From assembly GCA_041557595.1 (NCBI GenBank), contig JBFFGE010000149.1:1-12171 (forward strand): a stretch of 12,171 nucleotides of DNA. Direction: 5' to 3'. The translations under genes and the position numbers were made by a program. A model generated the notes under the pieces. That model was not told the DNA's origin. It saw nothing but the letters and a program-made list of their open reading frames with translations, and ran no database searches. The DNA comes from JAOTYV01 sp041557595. GTDB taxonomy: Bacteria; Pseudomonadota; Alphaproteobacteria; UBA8366. This document shows positions 1-6,907 of the stretch, piece after piece (positions within the stretch are counted from its first letter, which is position 1; every line of letters starts with the position of its first letter).

Positions 1-111
1 CAGGGAATCACAAATCAGCCGGAAAATGAATCCCAAATCGCAAGAAAACCCAGCCGAAACGCCAGTTTCTTGCAAATCCCATTACTGCGAACCAGGAAAA
101 TGAACGCCATA

Positions 112-204
112 TCAAAGGCGTCTGAGTTCTTCACAGGGAACCAAGTATTCATGGAGACGCTGAAGATCGAGAAGGGCATCGGGCAGCCAGAGAATTCGTT
201 TCAA
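112..204 (-). pseudogene. Truncated ParE/RelE-family toxin remnant
   Basis: A TTG codon overlaps the TGA stop of the upstream antitoxin (shared bases TTGA). It opens a frame reading (M)KRILWLPDALLDLQRLHEYL, which is the first strand and helix typical of ParE toxins (I-W-L-P-x-A-x-x-D-x-x-R-L-x-x-F/Y-L). The frame stops after 30 codons, whereas the family is about 90-100 residues. Just past the break another minus-strand frame reads KNSDAF, which resembles the next ParE block (K-N-x-x-A-A). That frame runs on to a stop at 15-17, but its later residues do not look like ParE. So the gene carries a frameshift and probably a deletion or replacement of its 3' part. The overlapping gene order antitoxin then toxin is standard for type II toxin-antitoxin pairs. 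I infer that no active toxin is made. Confidence 0.7.
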
Positions 205-479
205 TTTTTCGGATGCGGCGGCTGCTCGCCGATGGTTAATTTTTCGATCCAATCAGAGACGCGCGCGTGATCGATCGCTTCGCCAGTAAGTTCGTATTTT
301 TGCCAGCGCTCAAGGGTGATGCGCCGTTCCCGCTCGATGAGTTCTTCGCGTTCAAGGTACTGAGCGATGGCTTCCCGCATGAGATAATGGGGCGACCGGT
401 CCTTGAGCGCGCCGAGTGATTTCAGCCGTTTCTTTGTTTTGGCGTCCAATTTGACGCCCATCGTGACAGTATCGGCCAT
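201..479 (-). CDS. CopG-like ribbon-helix-helix antitoxin
   Basis: A 92-residue protein beginning MADTVTMGVKLDAKTKKRLK. The short strand T-M-G-V-K-L-D near residues 5-12, followed by two helices (DAKTKKRLKSLG and SPHYLMREAIAQYL), is the ribbon-helix-helix DNA-binding fold of CopG-type antitoxins. The strand pairs in a dimer and enters the DNA major groove. The charged C-terminal half (ERERRITLERWQKYELTGEAI, then a helix with DWIEKL) fits the toxin-binding tail of ParE/RelE partner antitoxins. Its expected partner lies directly downstream but is broken at 112-204, so this is probably an orphan antitoxin acting as a DNA-binding protein. Antitoxins of this class usually repress their own promoter, which would lie in the AT-rich gap upstream of 479. 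I am confident of the family; the exact subgroup is not determined. Confidence 0.88.
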   Translation of the reverse strand: MADTVTMGVKLDAKTKKRLKSLGALKDRSPHYLMREAIAQYLEREELIERERRITLERWQKYELTGEAIDHARVSDWIEKLTIGEQPPHPKN

Positions 480-594
480 TCTAATCTCATGTAACGGGTT
501 GCACTAAGTATCACTATATCATTACAGCGCGAAAGATGCATTAAGATCTTCGAATATTACGCCGCGATCGGCGCAACCTCCGGGCATGCCGCGG
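480..594. other. Gene-free spacer between the antitoxin and the catabolic locus
   Basis: The right part holds a small hairpin at 560-573 (CGCCG, loop CGAT, CGGCG). It lies about 20-35 bases past the stop of the double CoA-transferase and has no T tract on either side, so it is at best a weak terminator. The left part is AT-rich and carries the presumed antitoxin promoter. No gene or RNA is recognised here. Confidence 0.4.
502..521 (-). promoter_or_regulatory. Candidate autoregulatory operator and promoter of the antitoxin gene
   Basis: On the plus strand CACTA occurs at 502-506 and again at 512-516, exactly 10 bp apart (CACTAAGTAT then CACTATATCA). Ribbon-helix-helix dimers commonly bind such one-turn-spaced repeats. 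On the minus strand the same stretch contains TATAGT and GATACT, either of which could be a -10 box about 25-40 bases before the antitoxin start. No good -35 box is visible, so the assignment is tentative. Confidence 0.3.
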
Positions 595-2706
595 TTATGG
601 ATTTGCGCCGGATTTATCTTTCAATTCAGTATTGTATTCCCCCGCGACCGGCACGCTCGTGCCGGGCTCCAGCGGCTTGCCGTCAAACCGGAACGGGGCG
701 GCCAGCACCGGGGCGGGGACGCCGCCATCGGTTGTGGCTTCGCGGAACAGGTTCCGCTTACGGCTTGCAGTATGGGTCAGGATGTCGTCGAGTTCCAGCA
801 CCTTGGCCGCGGTGATGCCGGCGGATTTCAGCGCTTCGGCGGTGGCGGCGCAGGAGCGGTCGGATGGACTGCCGCCAAGCACGTCAAAGGCGGCGTCGGC
901 CGGGCATTCCGCGACCACCCAGCCATCCGCACAATCCAATCTGCACACACCGGTCAGCGCGCTGCCCCCGCCGGGCCAGGAGAGCTGCGTCGTCCAGGCC
1001 AGCGCGTCGCGCATCGATATGTCGATATGCTGGCCCCGGCCGGTGGCGTCGCGATGGCGCAGCGCCGCCATGATGGCCGGTGGCGAGATATGCGCGGCCA
1101 ACACGTCTGCGACCGAGAGCCCGGCCTTGACCGGCTCGTCCTGCGTCTGGATCAGCGACATCAGCCCGCTTTCGCCCTGCACCACCGTGTCGAGCGCAGG
1201 CACCTTGGAGCCGGTCGCGCCGTAGCCCGAGATCGAGCAATAGATCAACCGCGGATGGCGCTGCAGCATCGCCGTCGGGCCGAAACCCATGCGGTCCATC
1301 GCGCCGGCCTTAAGGTTTTGCAGCAGGACGTCCGCCGAGGCGATCAGAGTCGCCAATGTCGCCTTGTCCCCGTCCGACTGAAGATCGAGCGTGACCGAAC
1401 GTTTACCCACATTGTAGGTCGCGAAATAGGCGCTGACGCCGCCGAAATTCGGCTCCCAGGCGCGGCCGTTTTCGCCGCCCATCTGTTCGATCTTGATGAC
1501 CTCGGCGCCGAGGTCGGCGAGATACCGGCCGCCGAGCGGCCCGGCGGTGAACACGCCCACTTCGATCACGCGGGCGCCGTCGAGTGGCAGCCGGGCGGTT
1601 TTGTCGCCGATTGGAAGGCCGCGTGTGAGCGGCGCGGCGGAGATGGATTCCGGAGCTTCCGTGTCGCCGCGAATGTCGGTCGCCATGGCGCCGGGCGTTT
1701 CGCTCATGGTGAACAGCCCGGCCGGGCAGGTTAGCGCGCCGTCATCGGTGTGCACCTGACGGGTCGGCGGGCCGTTCGCGGCCCGCATCAGTTCCGGCAC
1801 GGTAAACACCTGGCCGGCGGGCAGCGATACCGCTTGAAACTGTTCGACCGTTTCGCTTGTGGTGCGGAGCCGTGTCCACCCGGCGATCAACGCGTCCACC
1901 GCATCCCGATGCTGCATGCGCGTGGCCATATTTTCAAAACGCGGGTCGTCGCGCAGCGCGCTTTGGCCGATCAATTCGAGGATGCGCTTCCAGTGGGGTT
2001 CGGTGCTGGAACACATCAGGACCCAGCCGTCGCGGGTCGGATAGGCATTCCAGGGACAGCACAGCGGATGGCGCGACCCGCCGCGCATGCCGTGGCCCTT
2101 GCCGATTACCGCATGGCCGACGAAGGCGCCGATCAGCGAAACGCTGGAATCGAACAGCGAGATATCGCTGTGAACCGCCGGCGCGCCGGTTTCGCGCAGC
2201 CGCAGCGCCGCGAGCACCGACGTCACCACGTTGAGTGCTGCATAGAGCTCGATCAGCGGCGCGCCAATGAATTCAGGCGGGCCGCCGATGCTGCCCGTGG
2301 TCGACATCATGCCGCCGACCGCCTGCAGGATGGCCTCGCCCGCATCGTCCGGCAATTCGTCGCCGTCCGAGCCGAAGGCGGAGAGGTCGCAGCGGATCGG
2401 CCCATTGGGCGCGGTATCGATTGCCGGCAAGGGCGGCGAGAAGATCACGACATCCGCTTGATCTTCGAGGCGCCGCCATTGGGCGGCGGCGTCCGATGGC
2501 GTGTCGGACAGGCGAACCCGCCGCTTGCCGGCGAGCGCCAGCGGGTGCGTGCGCCACGCCGCGGGCTCGCGGGGCGGCGGCACGGATGGGTCCTCGACCC
2601 GAATGACCGTGGCGCCGAGTTCGGCCAGCAGGCCCGCGCCCGCGGCGCCGGCCAGCCGTCCGGCGCGCTCGAGAACGATCAGGCCGTCGAGGATGGGATT
2701 GGTCAT
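595..2706 (-). CDS. Double-length CaiB/BaiF (type III) CoA-transferase
   Basis: A 703-residue protein made of two CoA-transferase family III units; single members are about 400 residues. The C-terminal unit (about 374-703) is well conserved: G-R-Y-L-A-D-L-G-A-E-V-I-K-I-E at 393-407, N-V-G-K-R-S-V-T-L-D-L at 432-442, L-I-Y-C-S-I-S-G-Y-G at 487-496, and SVADVLAA with Asp534 where the catalytic aspartate of formyl-CoA transferase lies. The N-terminal unit (about 1-340) is condensed. It keeps L-L-A-E-L-G-A-T-V-I-R-V-E at 26-38 but lacks most of the central nucleotide-binding stretch, and has Glu153 (LIELYAAL) at the catalytic position. These enzymes move CoA between carboxylic acids in the cytoplasm. 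The gene lies 12 bases after the dehydrogenase gene, so the two form one operon. I infer that the C-terminal unit is the active one. The substrate is unknown. Confidence 0.9.
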   Translation of the reverse strand: MTNPILDGLIVLERAGRLAGAAGAGLLAELGATVIRVEDPSVPPPREPAAWRTHPLALAGKRRVRLSDTPSDAAAQWRRLEDQADVVIFSPPLPAIDTAPNGPIRCDLSAFGSDGDELPDDAGEAILQAVGGMMSTTGSIGGPPEFIGAPLIELYAALNVVTSVLAALRLRETGAPAVHSDISLFDSSVSLIGAFVGHAVIGKGHGMRGGSRHPLCCPWNAYPTRDGWVLMCSSTEPHWKRILELIGQSALRDDPRFENMATRMQHRDAVDALIAGWTRLRTTSETVEQFQAVSLPAGQVFTVPELMRAANGPPTRQVHTDDGALTCPAGLFTMSETPGAMATDIRGDTEAPESISAAPLTRGLPIGDKTARLPLDGARVIEVGVFTAGPLGGRYLADLGAEVIKIEQMGGENGRAWEPNFGGVSAYFATYNVGKRSVTLDLQSDGDKATLATLIASADVLLQNLKAGAMDRMGFGPTAMLQRHPRLIYCSISGYGATGSKVPALDTVVQGESGLMSLIQTQDEPVKAGLSVADVLAAHISPPAIMAALRHRDATGRGQHIDISMRDALAWTTQLSWPGGGSALTGVCRLDCADGWVVAECPADAAFDVLGGSPSDRSCAATAEALKSAGITAAKVLELDDILTHTASRKRNLFREATTDGGVPAPVLAAPFRFDGKPLEPGTSVPVAGEYNTELKDKSGANP

Positions 2707-2718
2707 TGGGTCAGGGGC

Positions 2719-3873
2719 TCAACGGAACGCTGCGATGCCGGTGATTTCCCGTCCCTGGATCAGGGTCAGGATTTCGTTGGTGGCGTCGGGCACCGGCAGC
2801 ATGCGGCAGTCGCGCAGCAGCCTTTCGAGACCGGACTCCACCGCGATGCCCATGCCGCCATGCACATGCATGGCCAGGTTGATTGCATTCTCGCAGGCGG
2901 TCGTCGCGTAGCGCTTGGCCATCGCCGAGACGCCGTTCGAGCGTTCGCCCCGGTCGAGCGTTTCCAGCGCGTGATAGCACAGCAGCCGGCTGGTCACGAT
3001 CGCCGTCTCGATGTCTGCGAGGTTCTTCTGGATTAGCTGATGCCCCGCGATGGGCTTGCCGAACTGCTCGCGCACGCCGGCGTATTCGCGCGCCAGATCG
3101 AAGGCCTTCTGCGCCCGGTTGCAGGCGGCGAGACCGATCAGCGGCCGGTTGCCGTTCCAGGTCACGGTCAGCATCTTGGCCGCGTCGCCGCCGGATTCCA
3201 GCAGGTTCCCGCGCGGCACCCGGTAGTCCTCGAACACCGCTTCCGAGAGATGGCCCTGACGCAGGCCGAAGGTATCGATCTCGCGAATTTCGAAGGGGTG
3301 TTCTTCCGGTTCGACGAGCACGCGCTTGAGTGTGGTGCGGCCCTTGTCATCGACCGCGTCGAGGCAGGTCACCGCGATGACATCGGCGACCGAGCCGTTG
3401 GATATCCACATCTTGCGGCCGTTCAGGATGATGTCGTCGCCGTCGAAGGTCATGCGGGTGGTGACGCCGCGCGGGTCCGACCCGGCGCCGGGTTCCGATG
3501 TCGCGGTGCCGCAAATTTTCTTGCCCGCGAACAGGTCGGGCAGCCAGCGCGCGCGCTGTTCCGGGGTCGCCTCCGCATGGATGCGCGATACGGTGCATTC
3601 CTGCCCCATGATCGAGATCGCAAGCCACGGGTCGAGCTGTTCGTACATCAGCCCGTAATTCACCATCGACAGCCCGCCGCCGCCTTCCTCGGCCGGCACG
3701 CGCGGCGCGGTCAGGCCTTGCGCGGCGAGGAATTCGTAGATCTTGAGCAGGTCCTTCTTGGGCAGCGAGGTGTCCGGGTCGTTGGCGTCGAGGATCGGCT
3801 GGATGTCGCGCTCGACCATGCGCCGGGCGCTGTCCTGCACCATCACCTGTTCCTCGGTCAGCCGAAATTCCAT
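2719..3873 (-). CDS. Acyl-CoA dehydrogenase
   Basis: A 384-residue protein, the usual length for FAD-dependent acyl-CoA dehydrogenases, which oxidise acyl-CoA to enoyl-CoA and pass electrons to ETF. Visible marks are the N-terminal helical start MEFRLTEEQ, the FAD-contact motif T-A-T-S-E-P-G-A-G-S-D at 123-132, M-W-I-S-N-G at 155-160, R-E-Q-F-G-K-P-I at 268-275, and H-G-G-M-G at 338-342. Where MCAD-type enzymes have the catalytic Glu in Y-E-G-T, this protein reads P-D-A-T at 362-365, so Asp363 replaces it. The chain ends soon after, as in the short and medium-chain classes. The start is preceded by AGGGAG at good spacing. It heads the minus-strand operon with the double CoA-transferase and faces the plus-strand operon. 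The family is certain; substrate and activity are open because of Asp363. Confidence 0.94.
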   Translation of the reverse strand: MEFRLTEEQVMVQDSARRMVERDIQPILDANDPDTSLPKKDLLKIYEFLAAQGLTAPRVPAEEGGGGLSMVNYGLMYEQLDPWLAISIMGQECTVSRIHAEATPEQRARWLPDLFAGKKICGTATSEPGAGSDPRGVTTRMTFDGDDIILNGRKMWISNGSVADVIAVTCLDAVDDKGRTTLKRVLVEPEEHPFEIREIDTFGLRQGHLSEAVFEDYRVPRGNLLESGGDAAKMLTVTWNGNRPLIGLAACNRAQKAFDLAREYAGVREQFGKPIAGHQLIQKNLADIETAIVTSRLLCYHALETLDRGERSNGVSAMAKRYATTACENAINLAMHVHGGMGIAVESGLERLLRDCRMLPVPDATNEILTLIQGREITGIAAFR

Positions 3874-3897
3874 GCCGGGTCGCTCCCTGGTATTTGT

Positions 3898-3907
3898 TTG
3901 TCGACAA
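3898..3907. promoter_or_regulatory. Candidate GntR/FCD-type operator (TTGTCGACAA)
   Basis: A perfect 10-bp palindrome lies 24 bases before the dehydrogenase start, in the gap between the two divergent operons. It matches the T-N-G-T-(N)-A-C-N-A pattern known for VanR/FCD-type GntR regulators. No regulator gene lies in the window. A 10-bp palindrome is common by chance, so the support comes from its position and consensus. Confidence 0.35.
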
Positions 3908-4005
3908 CTTTGTGTTTTCTTTGAGCTGCCGGCGGCGGCCCCGCCGGATCGAGGATCGCGCGGCCGCGCGGAAAATCTAACGCGTCAATGCGCCCCTGTC
4001 AGGGG

Positions 4006-4012
4006 GGAGGAG
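4006..4012 (+). promoter_or_regulatory. Shine-Dalgarno GGAGGAG that fixes the hydrolase start
   Basis: GGAGGAG lies 11 bases before the ATG at 4024 and 14 before the next ATG. It falls inside the longer frame beginning at 3988, which has no such signal, so the later start is preferred. Confidence 0.7.
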
Positions 4013-4023
4013 CGGAAACGTCA

Positions 4024-4830
4024 ATGATGGGTGACGGAAGCGTCGGCGATGCGCCGGCAATGAACGTGCATGTGGAGGGCAGCGGACCGCCCCTGATCCT
4101 GCTCCATGGCGGGTACGGCTGCTGGCGCCACTGGGCGCGCAACGTGGGACCGCTGGGCGAGCATTTCACCGTGTATGCCTTCGACCTGCCGTGTTACGGC
4201 GCATCGCCTGCGGTGCCGAAGGAGACCCCGGCGGTGGATTTTCTGCAGATCGTGTACGACGAGTTGATGCGTTTGTTTCCGAACGACGAACCGTTGCGTT
4301 TCTGCGGCTTCTCCTTCGGCGGCGCGATCAGCGCGCATCTGTCCGGACGACTCAAGGACCGGGTCAAGGGGCTGGCGCTGATCTCGCCCGGCGGCTTTCC
4401 GCCCAACGAGTTCGGCGGCATCCGCAACATGATGAGCTACAAACAGGCGCGGGGCGACGAGGCGCGGATGCGCCGGGCGATCCGTCACAACCTGCTGCAG
4501 CATATGCTGTTCTATTACGACTCGGTCGATGAGGAAGCGATGGAAATCCAGCGCTACTGCGTCGACCACACCCGCTATGACAGCCGCAAGGTCAGCCGGG
4601 GCGGCGGGCTGTTCGACAGCCTGCGGCAGATCACCTGTCCCCTGATGGTGCTGTGGGGTGAAAAGGACGAATTCGACTTCCGCCCGGCCGCCACCATGAT
4701 CGGGCAAATTCAGGACGTCGTACCAGACCTGGAATTGCACCGCATTCCGAAGGCCGGGCACTGGTCCGCCTTCGAGAACGCGCCCGAGGTCAATCGGCGT
4801 TTGATCGACTTCATGCGCCGGGTCGGCTGA
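4024..4830 (+). CDS. Alpha/beta hydrolase
   Basis: A 268-residue alpha/beta-hydrolase-fold enzyme. The oxyanion region L-I-L-L-H-G-G is near residues 24-30, and the nucleophile elbow G-F-S-F-G-G places the catalytic Ser at 97. The acid is Asp215 (L-W-G-E-K-D-E) and the base His246 (K-A-G-H-W). The triad is complete, so an active esterase, thioesterase, C-C hydrolase or CoA-ester hydrolase is likely, but the fold does not reveal which. No signal peptide is seen, so it should be cytoplasmic. A frame is also open from an ATG at 3988, which would add 12 residues, but the Shine-Dalgarno at 4006-4012 argues for 4024. It is the first gene of the plus-strand operon, with the crotonase gene 35 bases downstream. 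Its place suggests it acts on a CoA ester or ester intermediate of the same pathway. Confidence 0.9.
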   Translation: MMGDGSVGDAPAMNVHVEGSGPPLILLHGGYGCWRHWARNVGPLGEHFTVYAFDLPCYGASPAVPKETPAVDFLQIVYDELMRLFPNDEPLRFCGFSFGGAISAHLSGRLKDRVKGLALISPGGFPPNEFGGIRNMMSYKQARGDEARMRRAIRHNLLQHMLFYYDSVDEEAMEIQRYCVDHTRYDSRKVSRGGGLFDSLRQITCPLMVLWGEKDEFDFRPAATMIGQIQDVVPDLELHRIPKAGHWSAFENAPEVNRRLIDFMRRVG

Positions 4831-4865
4831 AACGACAGCAACGCACCGTATCACCAGGGAGAACC

Positions 4866-5651
4866 ATGATGGCGTATGAAACGATCACCACCGTCAAGGA
4901 CGGCGCGGCCTTCATCATTACCTTCAACCGCCCGAAGCGGCGCAACGCGATCAGCACCGTGGTGATGGACGAAATGATGGCCGCGGCCGCCGTGGCCGAG
5001 GCGGATCCGGAGGTGCGCGGCATCATCATTACCGGCGGCACGGAATACTTTTCCGCCGGTGCTGATCTGAACGACGCCCAGGCGTTGAGTTCGCCGGCCG
5101 AGACGCTGGCCTATCTGAACCGCTGGCACCGGTTGTGCCGCACCTTCGAGGAGCATCCGCTGGCGGTGATCGCAGCCATCGAGGGGTTCTGCATGACCGG
5201 CGGCTGCGAATTCGCGCTCGCCTGCGACATGCGGGTGGGGGCGAAGGGATCGAGCTACGCCGTCACCAGCGCGCGGATCGGCACGGTCGCGGGCGCCGGC
5301 GGCACGCAGCGGCTGCCGCGCATCGTCGGCCCGTCCAAGGCGCTTGAGATCATGCTGGCCGCCGAGCCGATCGAGGCGGAGGAAGCGCACCGCATCGGCC
5401 TGATCAATACGCTGGTCGAGAAGGGCGGCGCGCTGGATGCGGCCAAGGCGATGGTCAAGCTCTACGAATCCCGGGCGCCGCTCAGCCATGCCTTTATAAA
5501 GCATACGGTTTACAAGGGTATGCAGATGGATCTTACCTCGGCGCTTGATTACGAATCCTTCATCGTATCGACGATTTACGAAACCGCCGACCGGCGCGAA
5601 GGCATCGGCGCGTTCCTTGAAAAACGCACCGCGAAGTTTCAGGGCAAGTAG
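4866..5651 (+). CDS. Enoyl-CoA hydratase/isomerase (crotonase) family protein
   Basis: A 261-residue crotonase-fold protein of standard length. The first oxyanion segment is F-S-A-G-A-D-L at 62-68, and the second is T-G-G-C-E-F-A at 111-117. The G-A-G-G-T-Q-R-L-P-R motif lies at 143-152. Glu115 matches the first catalytic Glu of rat mitochondrial enoyl-CoA hydratase (Glu144). The second (Glu164, in Q-P-E) is replaced by Ser135 in YAVTSARIG, so classic hydration is doubtful. Other crotonase reactions such as isomerisation, CoA-ester hydrolysis, decarboxylation or ring chemistry are possible. AGGGAG lies just before the start, and a second ATG directly follows the first. It sits between the hydrolase and a CoA-transferase gene on the same strand, so it is probably co-transcribed with them. 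The family is sure, the reaction is not. Confidence 0.93.
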   Translation: MMAYETITTVKDGAAFIITFNRPKRRNAISTVVMDEMMAAAAVAEADPEVRGIIITGGTEYFSAGADLNDAQALSSPAETLAYLNRWHRLCRTFEEHPLAVIAAIEGFCMTGGCEFALACDMRVGAKGSSYAVTSARIGTVAGAGGTQRLPRIVGPSKALEIMLAAEPIEAEEAHRIGLINTLVEKGGALDAAKAMVKLYESRAPLSHAFIKHTVYKGMQMDLTSALDYESFIVSTIYETADRREGIGAFLEKRTAKFQGK

Positions 5652-5680
5652 CGCTGACAATCGTTCATTCAGGAGACTCC

Positions 5681-6907
5681 ATGACCGACCCATCCAAGGA
5701 CGCGCCGCCCATTCTCGACGGCGTCACCGTGGCCGATTTCAGCCGGCTGCTGCCTGGGCCGTGGTGTGCCCAGATGCTGGGCGACTTCGGCGCCGACGTG
5801 ATCAAGGTGGAGCAGCCGGGCGTCGGCGACCACAGCCGACACAACCCGCCGAACCACGAGAAAAGCAGCGTCTATTACAACAGCGTCAACGGCAACAAGC
5901 GCGGCATCGCGCTGGACCTTGCGACGCCGGCGGGGCGCGAGGTCGCGCACCGGCTGTTCGAAAAAGCAGATGTGGTGATCGAATCCTTTCGCCCCGGCGT
6001 ATCGGAGAAACTCGGCATCGACTACGAAGCGGCGCGCAAGACCAACCCGCGGCTGATCTATTGTTCGATCAGCGGGTACGGACAGACCGGACCGCTCGCC
6101 CGGGTGCCGGGGCACGATCTGGTGATCCAGTCGATGACCGGCGTGATGGGCATGACCCTGGATCAGCATCCGGTGCCGCAGGTGCCGGCCTTTCAGGCGG
6201 CGGATTACGCGGCGGCGGCAATGGCGCCGACCGCGATCCTGGCCGCGCTGATGCGCCGCCAGCAGACCGGCGAGGGCTGCCATATCGACCTGTCGATGTT
6301 CGATTGCCTATTCTACATGTGCAACATCGTGTTGACCGGCGGCATGGCGCGGCTGGCCGGGCACCCGGGCGAGCCGATGCTGCAGGCCTTCGGCGGTAAC
6401 CCGCGCTACAACACCTATCTGGCCAAGGACGGCAAGCCGGTGGCGGTGTCGCTGCTGGAAGCCAAGGTCTGGGCCGAATTCTGCCGGGTGATCGGCCGCG
6501 AGGATCTGATCTTCGCGGACGAGGGGCCGGAAGACCGCCACACCACCCATGGCGACCGGGCGGAATTGTTCCGGAGCTGCATTGCCGATTATTGCGGCTC
6601 GCTGGACCGGGACGATCTGCTGGCGGTGATGGAGGAGCATCAGGTGCCGGTCTGCGCGGTCTACACGCCGGACGAGGCGCTGGCGTCGGGCACGGTCGCG
6701 GCGCGCGGCATGATCGAGTATATTGATCATCCGGTCGAGGGACGGATCCCGCATCTGGCCAGCCCGTTCGCCCCGTCGGGGCTGACGACAGGGAACCGGA
6801 CCGGCGCGCCGGGCCTGGGCGCGGACAATGACGGTATCCTGGCCGATCTCGGTTATTCCGAGGAGCAACGCAGTGAATTGCGCGATACGGGAGTGATAGA
6901 GCCATGA
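5681..6907 (+). CDS. CaiB/BaiF (type III) CoA-transferase
   Basis: A 408-residue, single-unit CoA-transferase of usual length. It shows L-L-P-G-P-W-C-A near 23-30, F-G-A-D-V-I-K-V-E at 36-44, N-G-N-K-R-G-I-A-L-D-L at 70-80, L-I-Y-C-S-I-S-G-Y-G-Q-T-G-P at 125-138, and the catalytic aspartate at 175 in QAADYAAAA, followed by I-L-A-A-L-M-R-R-Q-Q-T-G. All key elements look intact. The enzyme would transfer CoA from a donor such as succinyl-CoA or a pathway thioester to a carboxylic acid in the cytoplasm. AGGAG precedes the start. Its stop overlaps the start of the MmgE/PrpD gene by four bases (ATGA), so the two are translationally coupled and probably act on related compounds. It is clearly distinct from the double-length CoA-transferase on the other strand. 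Confidence 0.95.
   Translation: MTDPSKDAPPILDGVTVADFSRLLPGPWCAQMLGDFGADVIKVEQPGVGDHSRHNPPNHEKSSVYYNSVNGNKRGIALDLATPAGREVAHRLFEKADVVIESFRPGVSEKLGIDYEAARKTNPRLIYCSISGYGQTGPLARVPGHDLVIQSMTGVMGMTLDQHPVPQVPAFQAADYAAAAMAPTAILAALMRRQQTGEGCHIDLSMFDCLFYMCNIVLTGGMARLAGHPGEPMLQAFGGNPRYNTYLAKDGKPVAVSLLEAKVWAEFCRVIGREDLIFADEGPEDRHTTHGDRAELFRSCIADYCGSLDRDDLLAVMEEHQVPVCAVYTPDEALASGTVAARGMIEYIDHPVEGRIPHLASPFAPSGLTTGNRTGAPGLGADNDGILADLGYSEEQRSELRDTGVIEP

Noticed and set aside
70..270. A 66-codon plus-strand frame at the left end
   Set aside because: It lies opposite the toxin remnant and antitoxin tail, and no family is seen.
560..573. Hairpin as a strong terminator of the CoA-transferase operon
   Set aside because: The stem is only five pairs and no T run follows, so a firm terminator call is not supported.
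586..3924. Long plus-strand frames of 382, 428 and 294 codons opposite the CoA-transferase and dehydrogenase
   Set aside because: They are Arg/Ala/Gly/His-rich antisense shadows of two clear enzyme genes, usual in high-GC coding DNA, with no recognisable domain.
3988..4023. Earlier start for the first alpha/beta hydrolase
   Set aside because: The Shine-Dalgarno sequence lies inside this stretch, and the extra residues are not part of the fold.
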